Shown here one piece after another: positions 52,196-61,082 of a DNA stretch of 64,000 nucleotides; the stretch's first letter is position 1; each line of letters opens with the position of its first letter. The stretch spans positions 17,813,557-17,877,556 of the forward strand of contig NC_135051.1 of assembly GCF_051014685.1 (NCBI RefSeq), written 5' to 3'. The position numbers and the translations under genes were made by a program. A model generated the notes under the pieces. That model was not told where the DNA came from. It worked only from the letters and a program-made list of their open reading frames with translations, and ran no database searches. The stretch comes from Ptiloglossa arizonensis. Taxonomy: Eukaryota > Arthropoda > Insecta > Hymenoptera > Colletidae.

Positions 52196-52654
52196 AAATA
52201 AAATAAATACGACAACTTAAAATAGAAAAACAAATAGGACAGTTAAACGATAATCGATAATTATTGTATAATAGTCCGTGGGTCAACGTTCTAGCCTGAC
52301 GTTGTGGCAATCGTATATCGTCGCCATTGTTTTCTTTCTCTTCAGCGCGTTCCACCCCTCTAACCGCGAGGAGGGGGGATTCGTTCTTCCTATAGAATCA
52401 CACTCGTTCGTTTCTCTCTAGACACTGACAGTTCTATGTTATTCGATCCGTTAGAATCTATCAGTAGTGATCAAGCCAGCCGGTAGGTAAACCCATTAAA
52501 CGATTTAATCTCCTCTGGTAATGTCTCTTAGAAATTGTAGTCTTCCTGTGATCTCTCCTGGGGACGATGAACCTCCACGAGACTATCGAGTTCAGGTCAA
52601 ATTAGGCTGCGGCGAGGGCGTAGTCCTGGCCAACGTGTACGAGGTGGCCGTGTC

Positions 52655-55001
52655 CTATATGAACGCCCAACATTCCAGTGTCTTCACCACGAAGTCCTCG
52701 CGCGGCGCCAACGGCTCGTTCCCGTACGTGCTGCACGACTGCGTTCTACCTTGGTACAGGTCGCCATCCAGCCACAGTCCAAACTTGCCACTGAAAGAGT
52801 GAAACGTAATTACGCCAGTGCTAATGTAATTTCCCGTTTCTTTTTTTTTTTATCAAATTTCTTACCTTGATAATTGCACAAATTGTGCGCAACTATCGAG
52901 GTTCTACCTAGTAGTAGCTTTTAAGGCACGTCTGTCCGATCCACGGTTTAAGGAAGAGTATATACAAGGTGTATTGTAACACTTTGAACCCATTTCGTCG
53001 TTGAGGTGTGTCTCACGTGTTACCGTACACCCTGTATATTCCATATATTTTTCAAACGATCGTTACGATTGGCTTTACCAACTGTGCGCCAAGTGTTTCA
53101 GGCTATCGGGTAACAAAGAGGACAGGTTACCACGAAACAACGGTCTTGGAGGGAGAGAGAGAGAGAGACAGTACTTACTCCCCAGCGCCAATGGCAAGAC
53201 TCTCGTTGTTGCCTTTGATGAAATACAAGTTATCCCCGGTCCAGTTGAATGCCTGGAACCTGGGCATAAACCTGAAGAGGAGGGACTCTCCCGTCCCGTA
53301 AAAGTGATCGCTCACGTGTAGAGCGCAGGAGGTCAACGCTCCAAACACCTGTAATCACAAAGAATGATGGTTCAGATGGTTTGTTGCTTTCATCCAACAG
53401 ACGCGACGAGATGTATTAAACCGTCACTGTCGACTCTGCGAAACGAGGGTGTCTCGTTCTCCTCTCGTCGCTGTTGTCCCAAATATGCAATATATCTCAA
53501 CGTTTCGAATACTGAACGCAACTACAAAGCAAGTAATTTTCAAAGCACCGTGACACAATCATCCTCCTACGTCACCGTGGAAGCTTTTGCGATACAACGG
53601 AACAGTAGTCGAGGAAGTACGCACTCGAAATTCGAGAACAAAGAAACACCCTTCTCTACTCGAACACTCGCTCGTAATTGGAATCAGCGATACATTCAGC
53701 GGATGGATGCGCGTTGGCGACCAGTTGTTGTATAGTCAATTCTGAGGCAGAGGGACTTGAAAAGAGGTGAACCGGTATAATGATGATTCTAATGCGAGGG
53801 ACACGTTTATTGTCTCCACGAGCAGGAGTGGGTATCGCTCTTAGGCTTCCAAAAGCTATACCGACTGATTAAGGTCCTGGGAAGGAAGAACCCTCCGTAA
53901 TCAAAGGTGTGCTAATTAATACACGAGTTAGAGTCTCCTGAGTGAGAACTGTTCTGACCTAGATACAGAACAGAGGACAATGAACCTATTAACGTACTCA
54001 CTGACCCTCTAAGCGAGATAGGCGTTACGCACACACGTCCTGGGAAGCGATAAGTCAAAGCTGACTAATATATATGGGTCAGGGACTTCTGAACGAGAAA
54101 CTGTTCCGACTTACGTGTAGGTCAAGGAACAGTAATCTTGTTAATGTTTCATTGGACCCCTAAGCTCTCGCCTTAGTAGGGAATAAGCATCCAGAATCAA
54201 AGCTCTGCCGACTAATGGGTCAGAGTACAGTGGAACCTATTAATGTGTCCTGACTCGTCTACGTGGGAATAAGTGTCCCTCACACGTACGTTCTGGGATG
54301 TGATAAGTCAAAGCTGAGACTAATATATAGGTCAGGGACTTCTGAACGAGAGCTGTCCTGACCTAGGTGTGGGTCAAGGAACAGTAATCTCGTTAACACG
54401 TTCACTGATCCCCTAAGTACGAATAAACGTCACTCGGATCGCCTTAGGAAGAAATAAGTATCCAGAATCGAAGCTGTATCGACTAATGGGCCAGAGTCTC
54501 TAGAGTGAGAACTGCTCTCACTTATATGTAGGGCAGAGGACACTGGAATTTATTAATATGTTCACTGACCCCCTCTACGTAGGAATAGTAGCATGCTGCA
54601 CGGTCCTGAGAAGGAATAAACTGTCTGGATTGGGTCAGAGACTCCTAAGCAGGTCCTGACCCACACGAGTACCAAACGACAGTAACTCATCATCCCAGAA
54701 AATTGAACAGTGTACTCACGTTGCCCTCGGTGTCCTCGATGACCAGCAGAATGGGACTCTCTATCTTGGCCATCTTCCTGTACATGCTGTTCAGACTGAA
54801 GCCGTGTTGACTGGTGCTGAAGACCAGGGTCCACAGGTAGCCCTCAGCCCTGGCGGGCAAGTGTCGGCACAGATGTTCCCTGTGCTCGTCGCTGAGGATT
54901 TCTGTAGTGCCCACCAGGTCAGGCACGATCACGTCGTTGTCCAAGGAGACGGCGCTGTTGGCGTACAAAGCTCGCCTGAGCTCTTCGCTCATAGACAGTA
55001 C
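52655..55001 (-). CDS. mtd: Oxidation resistance protein 1 / mustard, TLDc domain, last three exons (5' part outside or not visible)
   Basis: OXR1/mustard-family protein; TLDc proteins protect against oxidative damage and regulate the vacuolar H+-ATPase. Exons are 55001-54720 (phase 0 at both ends), 53348-53179 and 52790-52655 with a TAG stop. Together they give 195 residues. The sequence runs from [20 protein letters not shown] through [37 protein letters not shown] and [13 protein letters not shown]. It ends [20 protein letters not shown] and [13 protein letters not shown]. This is essentially a whole TLDc domain, in the expected order and with a typical C-terminus. The first listed exon needs an upstream partner ending in phase 0. 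I could not find one before 64000, consistent with the very long introns and many isoforms of this gene. The intron at 53349-54719 holds a degenerate repeat array. Confidence 0.94.
53860..54660. repeat. Degenerate tandem repeat array in an OXR1 intron
   Basis: About six diverged units of 110-170 bp. Each carries recurring blocks such as TCCTGGGAAG, ATAAGTCAAAGCTGA, GGTCAGGGACTTCTGA, GTCAAGGAACAGTAATCT and GTTCACTGACCCCC, in the same order. Near 54036-54170 and 54286-54430 the units are most alike, which suggests a higher-order two-unit period of about 250 bp. No frame is conserved. Confidence 0.85.
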
Positions 55002-56399
55002 CTGTGAACGGCGTACATTCATCATCAAAAGGATCTCGATGATTGATGGGGACAACTTTGGGGAATACTTCGAGTATAGAATCTACCAGTTTGGGTCGAT
55101 CACCGAGCTCATCGATGTTCGCGAGAGTCTAGGTACCAAGTGATGGTATCAATGGACGACTGATAAGATTCCAGGTATCCTGGGTTCTCTTTCATCGTAT
55201 CAATTTTGCAATATCTAGGAATTCGTGCCACTTGGTCAGACAGTCTCTCAAACTATCAAAGACAGTGAAACCTCTACCGAACTCTCTGGCTCAAAGGCAT
55301 TACTTAGCATTAGTGTTTTTACTTACCTAACGAACTAGGGAAAGGGTCAGTACAATCAGAAATCGAACACCGAACATTGTTTTTTCAACAGAGGCTTCAC
55401 TGTACTAGGTTTAAAGTATCCTTCGACGATGTACTCGGTGATCTAGTTCATCAATTTGTATATGTTACGCTCTCTATATATATGTATGTATATATGTATC
55501 AAAGAAGACAGTACTGGTTGCATCTATAAGGGTTCCATTGGTCTCTAAACCTAATTCTAGGTCTAACACAGCTAAACACAAACTACCATATGCATTCAAG
55601 TGTCGTGTTGTAATTGTTGACGTTGTTTCGTAATGTTGGACGTGTGTTTCCCGGGGTGGTGTCATGAATATGTATACGCAGAAGAATGCGTCCTGCATAT
55701 TAACGTTACCCGACTCATTATGCTCATCTTACCGCGAACTCCTGACCTTTCTCACGGAGTCGACAAAAGGTTGCGCAAACAACTTGTTTCCTTCTTCTTC
55801 TCTTTTTTCTTTTTTTTTTCTTTTACTCATGGCGCCAGGAGGTTTTCAACTTCACCTCGACTTTTAATTTTACGCAATTTATGAAACCATATTGTTCATC
55901 GGTGTGGATTACACACGGCGCTCGAGTCCGTGGAAAGTTTCCCGATGAATTGTCGTGTCGTGTATACCCGTTGCATCGATGCAAATGCGAGCACAAGTGA
56001 ATCAGATTCGCGCACCTGCTACGAAACGACACAACAATTTCACGCGATTGTTTCCCGTGGGATTACGAGAGGCACATCATCCTGTTGCTTCATTACGGCT
56101 TTACATCTCATTTATTAATATTATGAAATTTACATAACTCATTAACGGGGACTGGAGGATGATTTCACACGTAAGCTTCGCAGACGGGGCCAGAGCCTTC
56201 ATCGAGGATTTTCTTATTGACGAGCTCACGCAACGGGATTACGAGTTCTGGGACGAAAGTATAACAATTTCGGATAAGAGAAACAAATTAGTGTTTTTCT
56301 CTTTTTCCATTTTCTCGGAGCAGACAATCTTCACAATGTATTCTGCGAGTTTTCATCACGAAATTCGTAACCTTCTATGGAACATTAAAGCGAGATCCT

Positions 56400-56945
56400 C
56401 GAATGTGTTCAATAAGCGAGGGTGGGTTTGTATTCGGGACTGGAAATCAAGCTTTTACGCTTTTCTTCTTCTGTGTAGAAATAATTGGATTGGAAAAAGA
56501 ATTAGTGGAAACGTTATACAGTTTAACGAGACGAATATTAGTTTTTCAATAAACCGGGGTAGGTTCTTATTCGGGGCTGGAAACTGAGCATTGTTTTCTG
56601 TTGTGAAGGAATAATTGAATTGGAAAAAGAATTAGTGGAAACGTTATACAGTTTAACGAGACGAATATTAGTTTTTCAATAAACCGGGGTCGGTTCTTAT
56701 TCGGGGCTGGAAACTGAGCATTGTTTTCTGTTGTGAAGGAATAATTGGATTGGAAAAAGAATTAGTGGAAACGTTATACAGTTTAACGAGACGAATATTA
56801 GTTTTTCAATAAACCGGGGTAGGTTCTTATTCGAGGCTGGAAACTGAGCATTGTTTTCTTTGTGAAGGAATAATTGAATCGGAATGAAAATTGGTAGAAA
56901 TATCTTCTGCGATGTAGTTTAACGAGACGGGTATTAACTTTGGGA
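56400..56945. repeat. Tandem repeat, period 130 bp, about four units
   Basis: Blocks starting ATAATTGGATTGGAAAAAGA recur at 56481, 56611 and 56741, and a diverged one near 56869. Internal units are nearly identical; the outer ones are diverged. The 142-codon frame running into it is explained by the repeat. Confidence 0.95.
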
Positions 56946-57785
56946 AATAGTTTTTTGTTTTATTCGATTCAAGACGTAACGAGGTGGTGTCTGAAATATT
57001 ATCCAATTTGTTTGTTCTTAAATTAGTCTCGTTCCTCGACGTATCGAATTTTTAAGAAGTTTGTTTCCATAGAGACGATTCCCAATTTAAAGCTCGTAAC
57101 GATTCAAGGATTACGCTTTTATCGATGCCTTCGTTGGTACGTTAAGAGGAATGTGCACCTTGTATCCGATAAAAAGCATCGAAACAAGCGATTCTGGAAC
57201 GAACGAGCGTGGAGAACGAATCGATTAAACGTGCCCGTATTCTTCGTTAGCAGTTTAATGACATCGTTAAGTCCCGTCGTCGTACGTTATTGGCCTGTTA
57301 AATTGTACGTTCGCGCGGTGATCTCATTTGTTTTCACCCCGTTGTGTTTCACTCGCGTGACGATGAGAAAATTTTTAACAAAAGGAAAACACGTGATCGT
57401 GTAGACGAACGTTGAGCAAATGCTATCGAGAAGAGAATCGGTGACGCGAAATATTTGTAAAATATTTGTAAAAAATATTTGGCAACGGTATTGATATTTG
57501 TTTATTGGACAAGATGACTCGTTTGCAGAAAAAAAAAAATTCATACCCGTGGTCGGAAAGAAATTCAATGTCTTCGCGACTTCCTGTAGACGATGTAAAC
57601 TGCGACGTTCATTAACATTTAACGATACGGCGATGAATTTGCGAAAAACATTATGCAACACGAAAAATAAAAATACGCCACTGAGTCAGTGTTCGTCATG
57701 CCGTGTTTTTAGGTTCGTTAACGATTGCACAATTAAATCGTAAAAACTTTTCGTATTAAAAGGATCTCGTTCGAAAAGTTGACCG

Positions 57786-58490
57786 ACGTAGTACTACGTT
57801 CTTCGTTTACGAGTCATAATCTATAAGAGTTCGGTTCACGAGTTGGATGAAATTAATCGACCATGTTTCGAGCTGAACATAGATACTGAGAAATTTAGAA
57901 CGTAGTACTACGTTCTACTTGCAAATCGGAAGACTCAAACGTTCTGCTACGTTTTACAGTCTTCAAGTTTCGACAAGTGGAGACAGTACAGTGTATCGTT
58001 AGTTTTCAAACGTTTAGGGACATTCACGTAGTACTACGTTCCTAGATTAGAATTAGAATCATCGACGTACCAGTACGTTTCATAGTATACAAGCCGAGAG
58101 AAATAAATATACTGCGTGTTTTCATCTCCCGAAGACTGAAAAGTTGTTCACGTAGTACTACGTTCTCAACAGCAAATACGAGTCACCGACGAATCACCAC
58201 ACGTCTTACAATTCCAATACTTTTTCAATCCCAAGACCCAATCGTTAACGTATTACTACGTGTCGTTTAATATCCTAGCTGAGAGAGGCTGACCGTAGTA
58301 CTACGTTTCAAGATTCAAAAGACTCGGAATCATTCGCGTGGTATTACGTTCTCGAGTGCAAACGACCACCAAACGAATCGCCAAATTATCAACGCACCGA
58401 CGTGCAATGTAATCTTCAAGCCGAGAGTAGCGAACGTACTACTACGTTCTCGGATTCGAATTACTCGGAGCTATTCACGTAGCACTTATC
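57786..58490. repeat. Cluster of a 14-bp palindrome, ACGTAGTACTACGT
   Basis: Exact copies lie at 57786-57799, 57900-57913, 58026-58039 and 58150-58163. One-base variants lie at 58248-58261, 58293-58306 and 58434-58447. Weaker versions are near 57939, 58065, 58336 and a half-site near 58477. The first exact copies are 114-126 bp apart. The palindromes are far better conserved than the DNA between them. The cluster abuts a CpG-rich patch. It could be a degenerate tandem repeat whose centre is under selection, or a cluster of sites for a dimeric DNA-binding protein. Confidence 0.9.
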
Positions 58491-58880
58491 TAAGGCGCCG
58501 CGTTGACAAACAACAGCCGCCGCGAGTGTTTACTTCTCCTACGCGGTCAGCGAAGTGTTAAGAGCATTAATACAGCCAATCGCGGTTCGTCGACGGGTCA
58601 CGGTTAAGATTATATTCGCGAGAGCGACAGCGGGATCACGATTGTCAATGACAATCTCCCTTTCACGGGGGAAGATAACAGCGGTTGCTGTCTTTCAGTG
58701 CGTATTTACAAACAAGACGTGTTCACCCTGGTTTTTGTACAGATATATACGTGTACATCAATTGAGGCGAGGTCGCGTCAATTAAGTTCGCTCGGCGGCC
58801 GACCGTGGAGCCCAGATGGCGCCACGAGAGCGAACCGAGTCGACGTTACGCGGGAAAATGCACCAATGAGCTCGAAGAAA
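58490..58880. promoter_or_regulatory. GC/CpG-rich patch, possible promoter or leader exon
   Basis: This block is the most GC-rich of the right third of the window. It holds many CpGs, a GGCGGCCG run and a motif containing CAGATGGCGCC. Together with the palindrome cluster next to it, it resembles an alternative promoter or first-exon region. Direction and target are unknown; OXR1 is the nearest supported gene, about 3.5 kb away on the minus strand. Confidence 0.3.
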
Positions 58881-60894
58881 GCTAATTCTTCCGAACGATA
58901 TTGTTTTTCATCCAACTACTATCGCCTCAGAGTCGAGATAAAATATGGACGAAGTGTGGTATAAAAATTGTCGTTGTGGCAAAAAATCGAAAACGATTCT
59001 TCAGAATTTGGAATCGATTTATTGGGTTCCTAACCAAAAATCGGTAACGATGAAACACAAGCGCGTAAACGTACTAAGTGAGAGTACTCGGAGAGTTCGA
59101 TTCGATTCTTTCTTTTTTTTTTTTTCATTTTTATTTGCACCGAACAAAATCCACAATCTGCATACGGGTTCGCCTTGTCTAGATGGAGAGAGAAAAAAAA
59201 GACGCTCGAGGGGAACGAACTCATACTTTCTCAATACGCCTTCGCAACAATACGAACGTGCAACAACATCGATGCACGTGTCCTCGAGCGTCGCGCGTTG
59301 CTTCTTATCATGAAAGCCTCCTTGACCCGTGACACCTCGCCGGCACCCTTTATCACGGTGCTTTCGCGTGGAAAAAAATTTTCAGCGACGTTTAATCGTG
59401 AAATGTAAAAAGTTTCTGCCATTAGTCTGTCGAAGATATCGCTCCTCCTCGTAGAGCGTAATCTCCTTGTAAACAATAAAACTTCACGCTCGGTGAAGCG
59501 TAACCAAGTATCCGGCATTGATGCATCGTGCGGACAAATAAGCGTTCCCTGATTATGGTTACTTCTTTGCGTCGATAACGTTTCTGAAGGGGTCCGGCTA
59601 TCTCGGAGGTGAATAAAAATTTGACTTTTCGTTTTTTACTGTTCACATTTCCTTCGATGCTTAGCAAGCCTTGAGAAACATCGAGATGAGATTTTAAAAA
59701 TTTAAAAATTGTGTCTTTTGAAATGATATCTTTTTAAACCGGTACGATAATTCGAGGAGCGATAGACGGATAACGTCGTCTGAATTGTAGAAATCGAGGA
59801 TAAATAAAATTTGTGTAATACAGAAATTGTTTTTCACAGCGTTGGTATCTGGCCAAATTATATTTTACGTTTTTTTATTCCAACGTGCGTAATATTTGTA
59901 TTGTTTCTTTTATCGATGGAACGACGCCAACCCTGGGTACTTGCGCTCAAAATATTTATTGTTAACAATATATCGTTGTAAAAAGAATAGATATTGCGGT
60001 TTAAAGGTCGGTAAACACGTGATTAGAAAAATTCGCGTTTGTATTTCTCCGAATTTTAGGTTTAAATGATCCTAATGGGGGTCACCCCGTTAAAAGTCCA
60101 ACGAATCCCGGGTGTTTCGAATTGTAGAAAATTTATCGTACCGGCACTAGTTTCTCGGCGTGATTTAATCCGTAATAAATAATTCTCAAAATGGGAGGTC
60201 AACAAGTAGAGGACACACGTGCGTATGGCAAAAACCAGTCCGTCTGGAAACGAGTTCACAAGAATTGAAGAACAGTTATGACGGTCAACCGATGAACAGA
60301 AATTTAAAAACGTCCACCGACTGTCTCTTACCTCCCCCGTCGTCGTAACATTTCAGAAACAGGATTATACGAGCTGCGTCGGCGTGGTTGGAATTTATTT
60401 GTCAAAAGGAGAAAAAAGAAAAAACTTTTTCGGCGCCATCGGATTAACGTATTACGTATAAATTATTCAATACGACCGAGGTCTGCAATTTCTGTGCAAT
60501 GTCTTACGCATTGTCCAACCTTGACGAATAAAAGAAGCAGCCTCTTAATTTCATTCCCTTTGTTGTTTTTCTTTTCATTTCTTCTTCTTTTCTTTTTTCT
60601 TTTTTTTTTTTAGCAATCAAAACAAGTTTTTAACCATCAAGATTTTTTTTCATGAACTTGGAATTTTTAGCAAATATTGAACGACGTAAGATTTGCACAA
60701 ACCATTTGGCAATATTTGTTTTGCCACGGCAAACTGAATTAACATTCGGAATCGGTATTGTTTTCACGAAATATACGTATGCGAAACAATGGAGCGAATT
60801 AAGAAACTTTAACGGGAAGGAAACACGTGTGTCATTTTTTTCACACGAAATCTGTCTCGGGTAAGCATTCGGCATAGGATCACGATACGAATGT

Positions 60895-61082
60895 GTACTC
60901 GAGTATTTCGAGTATCGGGATTGAACTTTCGGAGTACTCGACGATCGAGTGAAACAATCGAGTACTTGACAATTCGATCGAATAACTCGGACACAATTTT
61001 GGATACAGAAGAATCTCACGATTCTCAGAGAGTACCGAAAACTTTGTCCACGAGATTCAAATTTCGAGTACTCGAGTACTCC
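60895..61082. repeat. Cluster of CGAGTACTCG-type palindromes
   Basis: Full or near copies of CGAGTACTCG occur at about 60895-60910, 60930-60942, 60958-60968 and 61028-61036. A double copy, CGAGTACTCGAGTACTC, lies at 61066-61082. An isolated partial copy lies near 59085. Like the cluster at 57.8-58.5 kb, these palindromes are centred on GTAC, but the flanking sequence differs. Confidence 0.75.

Larger units (their letters stand above)
44337..52654. other. 8.3-kb non-coding interval: HAO1-like 3' flank and probable long OXR1 3' UTR
   Basis: No frame here has splice context, length or motifs of a real gene. Base composition is less AT-rich and richer in CpG than the intergenic DNA further left. 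Many oligo-T runs (oligo-A on the minus strand) occur throughout, with Pumilio-like TGTAAATA on the minus strand near 51650. It begins immediately after the OXR1/mustard stop codon on the minus strand. The best explanation is a long 3' UTR of that gene, as often seen for neuronally expressed insect genes. How far the UTR extends cannot be read from sequence alone. Confidence 0.5.

Noticed and set aside
52002..52355. Overlapping frames of 67-109 codons on both strands
   Set aside because: They are translations of the TG/TA/CA microsatellite, with Tyr-Ile and Thr-His runs.
56159..56587. 142-codon plus-strand frame
   Set aside because: It runs into the 130-bp tandem repeat, which explains part of its length, and shows no known domain.
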